A stretch of 64,000 nt of DNA from an uncultured Lachnospiraceae bacterium (lineage in GTDB: Bacteria; Bacillota; Clostridia; Lachnospirales; Lachnospiraceae), in NCBI GenBank assembly GCA_946557105.1, contig CAMNSZ010000003.1, positions 185,895-249,894 of the forward strand, read 5' to 3'. The notes below the pieces were generated by a model that saw only the letters and a list, made by a program, of their open reading frames with translations, did not search any database and was not told where the DNA came from. Every line of letters begins with the position of its first letter. Within the stretch, counting starts at the first letter, position 1. Position numbers and translations under genes: made by a program. This document shows, piece after piece, positions 25,785-35,746 of this stretch.

Positions 25785-28700
25785 CCCGCCGTCAGCACCC
25801 ACCCGTTAAACCATCTCAGCCATTTGTCCACGAATGCAGCCTCTACGGGCTGACCGGACAGTACGGGATAGAATAATACGAACAGCGCAAGGACGGCAAG
25901 TCCGTAAAGGCTCATAAGGATTACAAGCCTGCGGGGAGAGAGCCGTTTCCCACATTGCATAAGGCTGTAGACAATCATCATCACTACGAAGAAAACACTG
26001 GGGAAATAGTGATAGATAAAGGTGATTCGAGTAACGAAAAACCAAGGCAGATATTGTGCCAGATAACCAACGGTTAAGAAGGCTGCGTATCTGTCTTTTT
26101 TTATTGTTGTAAGATAAAGTATATAAAGAAAGGCAGGAATGCCGCTCCACCAGACAAGAGGGTTTCCAAAGGCGCTTATGCCCTCTCTGACCGTGTCGCT
26201 CACTATTCCGGAGAAATACCAGATAGGACGGACCATGACCGGCCACTCGTAAAATGCGGAGGAATAGGCATGGGTTGCGTCCAGACTGCTGTGGTAGCCA
26301 AACATCAGCTTTTGATTTTCCACGGCGCGGGCCAAAAGCCCATTGTTCGTTCCGTCTTTAAAGGGCAGATAGGACAGGAGATAAATAAGCGCAGGTATGC
26401 AGCCGAAAAAGACAACACAGAAAAGAACGGTCTTTTTCACATTGGGAATGAAGGTTTTTAGAATGCGGGCGTGAGAAATGCCTAAGGTAGAGCCGTCCGG
26501 GTCGGATTGGGCATAACGGTATTCCCTCGTGCGTCTGTAGAGGGTTGCGAAGAAAATGACTGCAAGACCTGCGCCGGCATATATTCCCGTCCATTTACAG
26601 GCGATGCCAAGCCCCATGCAGACGCCGCTTGCACCCAGAGGCACAAGGGTTTTGCGGAGAGGAGTGTCATAAAAGCTTAAGCAGACGTATTTATACATGA
26701 AAACATACATGAGGATTACAAAAAACGTTACATACACGTCAATGGTAGCAATTCTTGTCTGTGTAAAGTGCATAAAATCAAAGGCAAAGAGGGTACATAC
26801 AAGCGCTGCGGCGGGGGTGCTTTTGGTAAAGCGTTTGCCAAACAGATATACGATAGGAACCATGGCAATTCCAAAAAGAGTGCCAATAATGCGCCAGCCG
26901 AAGGGGGTCATTCCAAAGAGACGAATACCTACGGATATCAGAATTTTGCCAAGGGGGGGATGAGTATTTTCGTAACTGTATAGTCCGTGCAGATATTCAT
27001 AGGCAGTGCGCGCGTGGTATATCTCGTCAAAATACATACCGTTTCTGAAGGTACTACGCTTGGGGTGAAGCCAGACTTCATCAAAGAGCGCCGGATAATC
27101 GTCGGAATTTAACGGTATAAGGATATTTCCCTGTGCGTCAGAGAAGGTAAGCTCCAACAGGAAGGCATTATTATTAAGCAGAGTAAGCCTAAGATACCGG
27201 GAGGTATTTTCCAGAGGGATGTTTTCCCATGTAAACACATCATCCAGTATGATGTCATTCAAATAGTGCCATGTCTCTTTCTTCCCTATGCTGTATTCCA
27301 CTGAAAAACGGCGCTTTTGTGAAGGCGCAATATAATAAGAAAGACGTGCGGGCGCCGTATTTTCTCCAAAATCAAGAACTATGCTTTCGCCCTGACGCAT
27401 GTGATAGGCAGTCTGGGGAGCCGAGGTATCACCCAGATCATACAGAGCGAAGCAGCCGTATAGTATGGTAATTGCCAAAAGCAAAAAAAGGTCAAGCCTG
27501 CTGAAAGAAATTTTTTCGCCTGAGCGCCGGATAGGAGGCAGGTCTTGGTTCGTCGCAGGTCCGGAGATTTGTAAATCGTTTTCTAATCCGTAAGAAACAG
27601 CTGAAACGGAAAGCTTTTCCGTTATGCTCTTATTTTGGTAACAGCGGGCGATGACGGAATGGAAATATATAATACAGAGAACCATCCCGGCTGATACAAG
27701 CAGGATGACAGGCGCTTTTCTATGGTAATTTTGCGGGTCATAAAAGAACATTACATGCGCCGTGTTATAAAAATGCAGCACTGAAAATACGGTATAGCAC
27801 ACAAACGTTGATTTGACAGGCTTGTAAAGAAAGGCAAAAAGCAAGAGGATTAGGCCCGGATACATGTACCGCTCATGCATTCGTACGGAAAATACAAACA
27901 TTGTTAAAATAATAAAGGCGCCTAAAAGAAGATATTTTGTGCTGTCTCCTTTAAGGATGAAACTGATAAGAAAGGTGAACAGCACAATAAGAAAAATAGC
28001 AATCGCACCCCATGTCCTGTAGCTGAAAAAGAGGAGGATGCCATCCTGACCGGTCCAGTTCAAGCCAAGCAAGCCCCAGAAATTATATGCGTTCACCGCC
28101 GTGTAGGGATATGCTCCCAGCGTTTGGATATATTGGGCAAAAACCCTGTCAAGGCCGAAGGGCAGACAGAGCAAGAGCAGAGCCAAAAGCGCATATACGC
28201 CATACATAAGATTTAACATCAGCTTCCGCAGCGAAAATTGTTTAATAAACACATGGTCGAATACGCCGATAAGCAAAACAGGAGTAAAAACCAGCATCTG
28301 CGGCTTTAAAAGAACACCCAGTGCATAGGCCAGATAGGCCTGCGGCATACGGCAATTTACAAGTCCGAGACACATTAGGACAACAGCTAGAGTAAAAACG
28401 GAATCTATTTGGCCCCAGACGGCAGAATTCAAAATAACGGCAGGATTAAAAAGGTAAATAGAGGTAAGAAGGAGCGCTGTGGTATCGGATGTCTTTTTGC
28501 AGGCAGTCCTGTAAAGAAGACAGCCGCAGACAATGTCACAGAGGATGGCGGGCAGCTTTAACAGGAGAATATGAAGCTCTGACATATAGGGAATCCGAAG
28601 CAGGGAGCGCACGGCTTCGACGCCATATAATATATACATATATCCGGGGGGATAATCGGTAAAGACATCCGGACTGTAAAACTGCGACGGACCTAATCGG

Positions 28701-28933
28701 AAAATTCTGTCCGCCCATGCGGCAAAGCAGGAAATATCCGTGTCAAAGCCGTGATAAAAGTAAGAAAGAAGCAAGCGCAGGGCAAGGGCAGAGCCCAGTA
28801 AAACAGCCGGCAGGCAATAAAGGTTTCCGGCCCCTTTAGTGAAGGCGGCGGGAGTAGCTTTAAAATTGAAATGTCGATAGCATATTATGAATAGCAATAT
28901 TGTAAAAATGGCAATTATATGGATTGACAGCAC
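25781..28933 (-). CDS. Large two-module GT-C glycosyltransferase (PMT/GT39-type C-terminal half)
   Basis: About 1050 residues and roughly 20 membrane segments. The N-terminal half resembles a mannosyltransferase-like GT-C protein (DTDISCFAAWADRI, DYPPGYMYILYG). A soluble beta-rich stretch (about residues 560-690) follows. The second half is of the protein O-mannosyltransferase type, with the acidic motif YFDEIYHARTAYEYLHG and the ENTHPPLGK loop. It would transfer sugars from a lipid-phosphate carrier to an extracytoplasmic acceptor. The start is chosen at GTG 28931-28933, seven bases after TAGGAGG; an ATG at 29125 lies upstream of the promoter and is not credible. Confidence 0.82.
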   Translation of the reverse strand: MLSIHIIAIFTILLFIICYRHFNFKATPAAFTKGAGNLYCLPAVLLGSALALRLLLSYFYHGFDTDISCFAAWADRIFRLGPSQFYSPDVFTDYPPGYMYILYGVEAVRSLLRIPYMSELHILLLKLPAILCDIVCGCLLYRTACKKTSDTTALLLTSIYLFNPAVILNSAVWGQIDSVFTLAVVLMCLGLVNCRMPQAYLAYALGVLLKPQMLVFTPVLLIGVFDHVFIKQFSLRKLMLNLMYGVYALLALLLLCLPFGLDRVFAQYIQTLGAYPYTAVNAYNFWGLLGLNWTGQDGILLFFSYRTWGAIAIFLIVLFTFLISFILKGDSTKYLLLGAFIILTMFVFSVRMHERYMYPGLILLLFAFLYKPVKSTFVCYTVFSVLHFYNTAHVMFFYDPQNYHRKAPVILLVSAGMVLCIIYFHSVIARCYQNKSITEKLSVSAVSYGLENDLQISGPATNQDLPPIRRSGEKISFSRLDLFLLLAITILYGCFALYDLGDTSAPQTAYHMRQGESIVLDFGENTAPARLSYYIAPSQKRRFSVEYSIGKKETWHYLNDIILDDVFTWENIPLENTSRYLRLTLLNNNAFLLELTFSDAQGNILIPLNSDDYPALFDEVWLHPKRSTFRNGMYFDEIYHARTAYEYLHGLYSYENTHPPLGKILISVGIRLFGMTPFGWRIIGTLFGIAMVPIVYLFGKRFTKSTPAAALVCTLFAFDFMHFTQTRIATIDVYVTFFVILMYVFMYKYVCLSFYDTPLRKTLVPLGASGVCMGLGIACKWTGIYAGAGLAVIFFATLYRRTREYRYAQSDPDGSTLGISHARILKTFIPNVKKTVLFCVVFFGCIPALIYLLSYLPFKDGTNNGLLARAVENQKLMFGYHSSLDATHAYSSAFYEWPVMVRPIWYFSGIVSDTVREGISAFGNPLVWWSGIPAFLYILYLTTIKKDRYAAFLTVGYLAQYLPWFFVTRITFIYHYFPSVFFVVMMIVYSLMQCGKRLSPRRLVILMSLYGLAVLALFVLFYPVLSGQPVEAAFVDKWLRWFNGWVLTAG

Positions 28934-28963
28934 GATGTAGCCTCCTAAAAATATACTAAATAA

Positions 28964-28972
28964 ATTATAGCA
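28964..28972 (-). promoter_or_regulatory. Extended -10 promoter for the glycosyltransferase gene
   Basis: On the minus strand TGCTATAAT forms an extended -10 box about 30 bases before the GTG start. No clear -35 is seen, as is usual for extended -10 promoters. Confidence 0.5.
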
Positions 28973-28999
28973 AAATCGAGCCGTTTGGGGAAGTGCTGT

Positions 29000-29027
29000 T
29001 TGCTTCGTCTTATTTTTGTGATATACT
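29000..29027 (+). promoter_or_regulatory. Promoter of the ABC transporter pair
   Basis: TTGCTT (29000-29005), a 16-base spacer and TATACT (29022-29027) with TG at 29019-29020. It points toward the ABC ATPase and is back-to-back with the glycosyltransferase promoter. Confidence 0.6.
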
Positions 29028-29124
29028 GAAATCAGATGTGGAAAAATCTGGGTTGGGATAGAGATGACATAATAAAAGGTTTTCGGCAATGCGGTGATTT
29101 TGTATAAGAAAAGAGGAAAAAACA

Positions 29125-29829
29125 ATGAGCGCTTTTGTTGCTTTTGAGGACGTTAATAAAATATATAAGACCGGCGAGGTTGAAATTCCGGCTCTGCATG
29201 ATGTGAATTTTGAGATTGATCAGGGGGAATTTTGTGTGATTGTGGGAGCCTCCGGCGCAGGAAAGACCACCATATTGAATATTTTGGGAGGAATGGACTC
29301 GCTTACGCAGGGACATGTTTATCTGGACGGACAGGAAATTTCAAGCTTTAACAAAAAACAGCTTACAGCCTATCGCCGTTTTGATGTAGGCTTTGTCTTT
29401 CAGTTTTACAATCTCGTGCAGAACCTGACGGCGTTGGAAAACGTGGAGCTTGCGGCGCAGATATGCAGGGAGCCGCTGGATGCTATGGAGGTTTTGGAGG
29501 AGGTAGGTCTTTCGGAGCGGAAGAATAATTTCCCGGCGCAGCTTTCCGGCGGAGAACAGCAGCGTGTTGCCATTGCGAGAGCTTTGGCTAAGAACCCAAA
29601 GCTTTTACTCTGCGACGAGCCTACGGGGGCGCTGGATTACAATACGGGCAAGGCGGTGCTAAAGCTGTTGCAGGAAACCTGCAGGAAGAAGGGTAAAACG
29701 GTGGTGGTGATTACGCACAATCAGGCTCTGACGGCAATGGCTGACAGGGTGATAACGGTAAAAAGCGGAACGGTGGTCAGCATTGTCAAAAACCAAAAAA
29801 TTATGGATGTCGCGGATATCGAGTGGTAG
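29125..29829 (+). CDS. ABC transporter ATP-binding protein (MacB/LolD/FtsE class)
   Basis: The 234-residue ATPase has Walker [11 protein letters not shown]-loop [21 protein letters not shown], signature [15 protein letters not shown], Walker [13 protein letters not shown] and the H-loop VITHNQ. The [12 protein letters not shown] stretch is typical of the MacB/LolD class that drives FtsX-type permeases by mechanotransmission rather than classic transport. It is paired with the FtsX-type permease 56 bases downstream. Confidence 0.94.
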   Translation: MSAFVAFEDVNKIYKTGEVEIPALHDVNFEIDQGEFCVIVGASGAGKTTILNILGGMDSLTQGHVYLDGQEISSFNKKQLTAYRRFDVGFVFQFYNLVQNLTALENVELAAQICREPLDAMEVLEEVGLSERKNNFPAQLSGGEQQRVAIARALAKNPKLLLCDEPTGALDYNTGKAVLKLLQETCRKKGKTVVVITHNQALTAMADRVITVKSGTVVSIVKNQKIMDVADIEW

Positions 29830-29885
29830 CCGTTTATTATGACTTTTGGCATGCGGTTTAAAATAGGAAAGGATTTATCGGGATT

Positions 29886-32800
29886 ATGAAACTGTCTTCC
29901 ATAAGAAAATCTACATTTCGGGAAATTGCGGGAAGCTTTGGACGTTTTGCAGCGATACTTGCGATTGTGGCGCTGGGCGTTGGACTTTTCGCGGGGCTTA
30001 AGGTGTCGAAAACCGCAATGATACGGACCACTGAACAATATTTTATAGAAAACAGCTTCTACGATTACAGACTTTTATCCACCATGGGCTTTGAACGGCA
30101 GGATGTGGATTTCCTGAAGAACAATGAGGATGTGCAGTCTGTGGAGGGTGCGCTTTCCTTCGATATCCTTTATCAAGACGAGGAGGGGAACGAAGGCGCC
30201 GTAAAGGCGCACAGCCTTACGAAAACCGTAAACAATGTAGTGCTGGTTAAAGGACGTATGCCCGAAAACTCTGCGGAATGTGTGATAGACGCCAATATGT
30301 TTACGAATCCGCCCATAGGAGGAACAATAAAGCTATCGGAAAATAATGAGCCGGAGGATTTAGAGCATTTTGCTTTTGAGGAATATACTGTGGTGGGAGT
30401 GGTACAATCACCTCTCTATATCCAGTTTGAACGGGGCAATACTTCACTGGGAACAGGGAAGATAGACGGTTTTGTATATCTTTTGCCAGAGGGGTTTGCG
30501 GAGGAATATTATACTGAGATTTATGTTAAATTTACCGAAAATTTCCCTTTGTACAGCGATGCCTATGACGATTTTGTAAAGCGGAAGGACGAGGAGTGGA
30601 AGACGCTTGCACAGAAGGCGGCGGACGGAAGGTATGAGAGGCTTCTGACTCAGGCTAAAGAGGAACTTGCCGACGCAGAGCAGGAGCTTGAGAATAAGAG
30701 GCAGGAAGGAGTGGAAGAGCTTGCCGACGCAAGGTCTAAGCTTACGGAAGCGAAGGAAAAGCTGGACGAGGGGGGCCGTGAGCTTGCCGACGCAAAAGAC
30801 GAGCTTAAGGACGCTGAAGCCGTGATAAGCGAAAATGAGGCGGAGCTGGTTAAGGCAAGGCAGACGATTGCAGATAAGGAGACGGAGCTTGCCGACGCCG
30901 AGAAAAGAACGGCGGACGGCTGGGCAGAGTGGAACAAGAGTAAAGAAGAGATAGATGACGCAAAAAGTGTTTTGGAGAGCGCAGAGGCGGAGCTAAATGC
31001 AAAAAAGGAAGAGCTGGCCAGACAGGAGGAGGCCTTTTGGGCAGGAGCGGCGGCGCTGCCGGAGCAGGAGGCTGCTATGATATTGGCGGCTATTGAGCAA
31101 GGAAAGCTCACTATTGCCGCTCACCAGCAGGAGCTTGCCGACGCAAGGGGACAGCTTACACAGGGGGAGACCGGGCTTAATTCGGCATACATGGAGCTTG
31201 CAGATGCAGATAATAGGATTCAGGAAGGAAGGGCGGCCTTGGAACAGGCAAGGAATGAGCTTTCCGGAGGAGAAGACAGGCTTTCAGAGGCTAAGCGGAA
31301 GCTTGAGGAGGGAAGAAGGACCCTTGAAGAAAAGGATGCGGAGTATCAGGACGGTTTAAAGGAATATGAGGAAGGGCTTCTGGATTATAGGGAGGGAGAA
31401 GAGGAATTTGACAGTAAGATTGCCGAAGCCGAGGAGGAGATTGCAGATGCAAAAAGGGAGCTTGAGGATTTGGAAAGCCCCGATGCTTATGTGCTTGGCA
31501 GAAATACGAATGTAGGCTATGTGTGTTTTGAAAATGATTCGGCAATCGTGGAGGGAATTGCCAATGTGTTTCCCATGTTTTTCTTTTTGGTAGCGGCTTT
31601 GGTGTGCATTACTACCATGAACCGTATGGTGGAGGAGCAGAGAACGCAGATTGGTGTTCTGAAAGCGCTTGGCTACGGTGAGGCGCTTATTATGTCAAAA
31701 TATCTGTTTTATTCGGGCTTAGCCGCGTTTACAGGCTCTCTCATAGGCTTTTTGGGAGGAACCAGACTTTTTCCATGGGTGATATGGACGGTGTACGGCA
31801 TGATGTACAGGGTGGCCGATATTGTTTATGTATTTGATTGGAGGCTGGCTCTGATTTCGTTGACGGTGGCTTTGTTTTGCTCTATGGGCACTACATGGCT
31901 TTCCTGCCGTGTGGAGCTTATGCAGGTGGCGGCGCAGCTGATGCGCCCAAAGGCGCCAAGGGCAGGAAAAAGAGTGTTTTTAGAGTATATTCCGTTTATT
32001 TGGAAACGGCTGGGATTTTTAAGAAAGGTTTCCGTGCGCAATATTGTGCGCTACAAAAAGCGTTTAGTCATGATGGTGATGGGAATCAGCGGATGTACGG
32101 CGCTGTTGGTAACCGGCTTTGGCATCAAGGATTCGATTGCCAACGTGGCGACACAGCAGTTTGAGGAAATTCAGGTTTACGATATTGCGGCAGTCTTTTC
32201 TGAGCCTGTGGACGAGGCGGCAAAGGCAGAGCTTGAAGCGGCCGCAGGAGGCGATATGGATGGATATCTGCTGGCTTTGGAGGCCGCATGGGATATTGTG
32301 GTGAAGGAAGGGCAGAAGAGCGTGAATCTGATAGTTCTGGAAAACGAACGGGATATAGCTTCCTTCCTAAACCTGCATACCGCCAAAGGAGAAAACATTC
32401 CATATCCCATGGCGGGAGAAGCGGTAGTCTCCGATAAGATTGCGGCGCGGCTCGGGATTTCAGTGGGCGACAGGATTACTCTCCGGGATGAAAACATGCG
32501 GACCATTGAGGTGAAGGTGGTGGGTATCAACCAGAATTTTATTTATAATTATGTATATATAAGCAGTGAATCGTTTGAGCAGCAGACAGGACGGACGCCG
32601 GAGTACACCACTGCGTATATTAACGTGGTGCCAAAGGCGGATGCGCATGTACTGTCCACATCGTTTATGAAGCTTCAGGGAGTGGCAAGCGTAAGCGTCA
32701 ATCAGGATACTATGGAGAGGATGTCCAGTATGATGGACAGCTTGAACCTGATTGTGGTAGTGGTTATCATATGCGCTGCAGGTCTTGCGTTTATTGTGTT

Positions 32801-33143
32801 ATACAATTTGACAAATATCAATATAACCGAGCGAATCCGAGAGATTGCCACAATAAAGGTGTTAGGCTTTTATAAAAGGGAAACGTCGGTCTATGTATTC
32901 AGGGAGAATCTGGTTCTGACCTTTATGGGAGCGGTAGTGGGAATGCCCCTTGGAAAGTGGCTTCATTTCTTTGTGATGAATCAGATTAATATGGATATGA
33001 TTGCCTTTGACATTCATATTTTGGCGCTTAGCTATATCTACAGTGCAATACTGACTTTTGTGTTCGCGGCGCTGATTAACCTTGTTATGGGAAGGAAGCT
33101 TGACAGAATCAGCATGACGGAATCCTTAAAAAGCGTGGATTAA
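29886..33143 (+). CDS. FtsX-type ABC permease with very long extracytoplasmic coiled coil
   Basis: About 1085 residues. An N-terminal membrane helix (about 16-40) is followed by a large extracellular region that contains a MacB-like core and a coiled coil of about 300 residues (about 250-540, rich in ELADA, KEEL and AEEE patterns). Three membrane helices then form the first FtsX domain (about 550-710), a second extracytoplasmic domain follows, and the C-terminal FtsX domain (about 950-1070) ends it. With the ATPase just upstream it forms a MacB-type machine, moving or pushing a substrate at the outer face. Substrate unknown. Much of the coiled coil reuses the same DNA word (see findings). Confidence 0.85.
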   Translation: MKLSSIRKSTFREIAGSFGRFAAILAIVALGVGLFAGLKVSKTAMIRTTEQYFIENSFYDYRLLSTMGFERQDVDFLKNNEDVQSVEGALSFDILYQDEEGNEGAVKAHSLTKTVNNVVLVKGRMPENSAECVIDANMFTNPPIGGTIKLSENNEPEDLEHFAFEEYTVVGVVQSPLYIQFERGNTSLGTGKIDGFVYLLPEGFAEEYYTEIYVKFTENFPLYSDAYDDFVKRKDEEWKTLAQKAADGRYERLLTQAKEELADAEQELENKRQEGVEELADARSKLTEAKEKLDEGGRELADAKDELKDAEAVISENEAELVKARQTIADKETELADAEKRTADGWAEWNKSKEEIDDAKSVLESAEAELNAKKEELARQEEAFWAGAAALPEQEAAMILAAIEQGKLTIAAHQQELADARGQLTQGETGLNSAYMELADADNRIQEGRAALEQARNELSGGEDRLSEAKRKLEEGRRTLEEKDAEYQDGLKEYEEGLLDYREGEEEFDSKIAEAEEEIADAKRELEDLESPDAYVLGRNTNVGYVCFENDSAIVEGIANVFPMFFFLVAALVCITTMNRMVEEQRTQIGVLKALGYGEALIMSKYLFYSGLAAFTGSLIGFLGGTRLFPWVIWTVYGMMYRVADIVYVFDWRLALISLTVALFCSMGTTWLSCRVELMQVAAQLMRPKAPRAGKRVFLEYIPFIWKRLGFLRKVSVRNIVRYKKRLVMMVMGISGCTALLVTGFGIKDSIANVATQQFEEIQVYDIAAVFSEPVDEAAKAELEAAAGGDMDGYLLALEAAWDIVVKEGQKSVNLIVLENERDIASFLNLHTAKGENIPYPMAGEAVVSDKIAARLGISVGDRITLRDENMRTIEVKVVGINQNFIYNYVYISSESFEQQTGRTPEYTTAYINVVPKADAHVLSTSFMKLQGVASVSVNQDTMERMSSMMDSLNLIVVVVIICAAGLAFIVLYNLTNINITERIREIATIKVLGFYKRETSVYVFRENLVLTFMGAVVGMPLGKWLHFFVMNQINMDMIAFDIHILALSYIYSAILTFVFAALINLVMGRKLDRISMTESLKSVD

Positions 33144-33286
33144 AGCGCCTGCGCACAAAATGCTTTGGCACGGAGCTTATGTCGTAAATTGTTTTTTAAC
33201 GGTGCATTTTGGAGGGAAAATACCTAATTTGTGATAAAGCTAAATTATATTTCATAAAATCTTAAGGTGTTTTTTTCTATATGTTG

Positions 33287-33295
33287 TGCTATAAT
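33287..33295 (+). promoter_or_regulatory. Extended -10 promoter of the binding-protein/permease operon
   Basis: TGCTATAAT at 33287-33295 is an extended -10 box; the region upstream lacks a good -35. It lies 95 bases before the first gene. The rest of the 33144-33390 gap holds no gene or strong hairpin. Confidence 0.6.
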
Positions 33296-33390
33296 GACCA
33301 TGTGATACACAAAAGAGAAGTTCCCTCCAAGGCTTAACAGGGTTTGGAGAAGGTTTGAATGTTAGGAGAGGAAACGAAAAGAGGTTGATT

Positions 33391-35736
33391 ATGAATTGTA
33401 AAAGTTTTAAACAGTTGTGGAGGAGGGCGCTTTCATTTTCGCTTGTTACGGTCATGACGCTTTCACTTGCCGCATGTAATAAAGGAGAGGAAAAAAGCAG
33501 AGAGAAGCTGCCTGAATATACTTATATTCCCGAGTACATAGAGCTCAAGGAGGACGAGGGCTATTGGCAGGCAGTGTTAGAGGGAGATTTTTTGTATAAT
33601 CTGGTTACCGAATGGGATCAGGAGACCGGCACTCCCAGTTCAAGGTTACTGAAATATCCCATTGAGGGCAATAAGCTGGGAGAGGGTATTGAGGTAATCG
33701 GGAACGCCGGCTCAGACAATTTGCAGAACTTTCTCATAGATAAAGACGAAAATGTCTATCTGTTGATGACCAGATACCCCGTGCTGGAGGAGGGTGAGGA
33801 GCCGAATGAGGATTACTGGGAAAAACGCCGTACATTCCTAAAAAAATTCGATGCACAAGGGCAGCAGGTTTTTGAGCAGGATATTACGGAGCAGCTCAAT
33901 GAGGATGAAGAGCATGAATACATGGAAGCAATGTGCATAGATAACGAGGGCAGGATTTATACGCTTTCCAATGATTGGATCAGGCTGTTTGACAAGGAGG
34001 GCAAATACGCGGGAAAGATCTCGGGCAGTGTAAGCTATTTTAATGCATTGGGCAGAGGAAAGGACGGAAAGGTTTATGCCTGCTATTACGACAATAATTC
34101 GGGAGACAACAGCTATGTTCTTGCCGAGGTAGATTTTGCCGGCAAAAAGCTGGGAGATGTACACAAGAACTTTATACGAGGCAACAATAGTAACGGCAGT
34201 CTGTCCGCGGGAATCGAAAAGGATTTTCTGGTTCAGGACGGAACGGACGTATATGAGTATGATTTGGCTACGGATACCGCAGAGAAGCTGTTTAATTGGA
34301 TTGACTGTGATATAAACGGCAATTATGTGGATAAGTTAGCGGCCTCGGCGGACGGTAGGCTGCTAGTGCTGCTCAACGACTGGAATTCCGGCGGATATGA
34401 GATGGCATACCTTACAAAGAAAAAGACCTCCGAGGTTCCGGCAAAGGAGATTGTGACGATAGGCTCGCTATATGAAGATTACCGTCTGAGAGAGTCGGTG
34501 GTTGCGTTTAACAAGTCAAATGACAAGTACCGCGTCAAAATAAAGACCTATATGAATAACAACGAATGGTCCGAGGAAGCGCGCAGGGATGCCATTACTA
34601 ACCTGAATAACGATATTATATCGGGCACAAACTGTCCTGATATTATGAATTTGTCTAACTTGAACATAAAGCAGCTGGCGGCAAAGGGCGTTTTTGAGGA
34701 TTTGACTTCTTACCTTGAAAAGAGCAGCGAGTTAAGCAAGGACGATTACTTGGAAAATATTCTTGACAGCTTAACCATAAACGGCGTATTAGTTACAATT
34801 CCTTATTCCTTCAATCTGCAGACGGTTATGGGAAAGACGGCTGATGTGGGAGATAAAATGGGATGGACGCTGGAGGATATGATAGCCTTCTGTGAGAAGC
34901 ATCCCAACGCGCTGCTCTTTGATTATGCACAAAAGGCTACTATTTTGAGCTATTGCTTAAACTATAATGAGGCGGCGTATATTAATTGGGAAACAGGGGA
35001 GTGTAAGTTTGATTCTCCCGAATTTAAGCAGCTGTTGGAGTTTGTCAATAAATTTCCGGATGAATTTGACTGGGAGTCAAACGATAAGTCTACTCCTGAA
35101 AAGTTAGCGGCAGGCGAGGTGCTTTTAAATCCGGCATATGTCAGCGGCTATGACGACATGCAGTACAGCATAGCGCAGTTTAACGGAGAAGCCGTAACAT
35201 GTATCGGTTTTCCTGATGTGAGCGGCGGAAGCGGCTGTCAGATGAATCTGCAGGAGATTTACGGTATTTCCTCGACCTCTCAGCATAAGGAGGCGGCATG
35301 GGCGTTTATTGAGAAGACGCTCTCAAAGGAGCCGGATTATAGATTCAATGAAAGCTTTTCCACTCGCAAGTCATATCTTGCCAAGCAAAGGGAAGAGGCT
35401 ACCAAGATTACTTATGTGACTGATGAGAACGGAGATCCCGTATTGGACGAGAACGGAAATCCTATAGAAGAGGGCAGCAGTACCGGAAGCGCCTCAATAA
35501 TAAGCGGCAGCGGCACAGGATGGTCTTATACCTACCACAGGACGACGAACGAGGAAGCTGATTTGGTAGATGAGTTGATTGCCGTGGCGGTACCTGCAAG
35601 CATGAACGGTGACAGTCAGCTTCTTGGCATTATTACAGAAGAGGCTGAAGGCTACTTTAAGGGGCAGAAATCAGTGGACGACGTCGCAGGCATTATTCAG
35701 AGCCGCATTCAGGTATATGTAAATGAGAACCGATAG
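33391..35736 (+). CDS. Lipoprotein: N-terminal beta-propeller-like region fused to extracellular solute-binding domain
   Basis: The 781-residue protein has a lipoprotein signal with lipobox LAAC (C29). Residues about 50-350 show repeated blade-like segments (IDKDENVYLL, IDNEGRIYTL, GKDGKVYACYY, SADGRLLVLL), which suggest a beta-propeller. The remainder resembles a type 1 sugar-ABC solute-binding protein (SNLNIKQLAAKGVFEDLTSYL). ATG 33391 has GAGG six bases upstream; the TTG at 33355 is not needed. Two permease genes follow. The C-terminus DVAGIIQSRIQVYVNENR recurs in the last gene of this operon. Confidence 0.83.
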   Translation: MNCKSFKQLWRRALSFSLVTVMTLSLAACNKGEEKSREKLPEYTYIPEYIELKEDEGYWQAVLEGDFLYNLVTEWDQETGTPSSRLLKYPIEGNKLGEGIEVIGNAGSDNLQNFLIDKDENVYLLMTRYPVLEEGEEPNEDYWEKRRTFLKKFDAQGQQVFEQDITEQLNEDEEHEYMEAMCIDNEGRIYTLSNDWIRLFDKEGKYAGKISGSVSYFNALGRGKDGKVYACYYDNNSGDNSYVLAEVDFAGKKLGDVHKNFIRGNNSNGSLSAGIEKDFLVQDGTDVYEYDLATDTAEKLFNWIDCDINGNYVDKLAASADGRLLVLLNDWNSGGYEMAYLTKKKTSEVPAKEIVTIGSLYEDYRLRESVVAFNKSNDKYRVKIKTYMNNNEWSEEARRDAITNLNNDIISGTNCPDIMNLSNLNIKQLAAKGVFEDLTSYLEKSSELSKDDYLENILDSLTINGVLVTIPYSFNLQTVMGKTADVGDKMGWTLEDMIAFCEKHPNALLFDYAQKATILSYCLNYNEAAYINWETGECKFDSPEFKQLLEFVNKFPDEFDWESNDKSTPEKLAAGEVLLNPAYVSGYDDMQYSIAQFNGEAVTCIGFPDVSGGSGCQMNLQEIYGISSTSQHKEAAWAFIEKTLSKEPDYRFNESFSTRKSYLAKQREEATKITYVTDENGDPVLDENGNPIEEGSSTGSASIISGSGTGWSYTYHRTTNEEADLVDELIAVAVPASMNGDSQLLGIITEEAEGYFKGQKSVDDVAGIIQSRIQVYVNENR

Positions 35737-35746
35737 AGGTGGAGCA

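Noticed and set aside
28934..29125. N-terminal extension of the large glycosyltransferase to ATG 29125
   Set aside because: It would run through two back-to-back promoters and has no ribosome site, whereas GTG 28933 has TAGGAGG at the right distance.
30650..31111. Minus-strand Ser/Ala-rich frame inside the FtsX-type permease
   Set aside because: Reverse image of the Glu/Ala-rich coiled coil.
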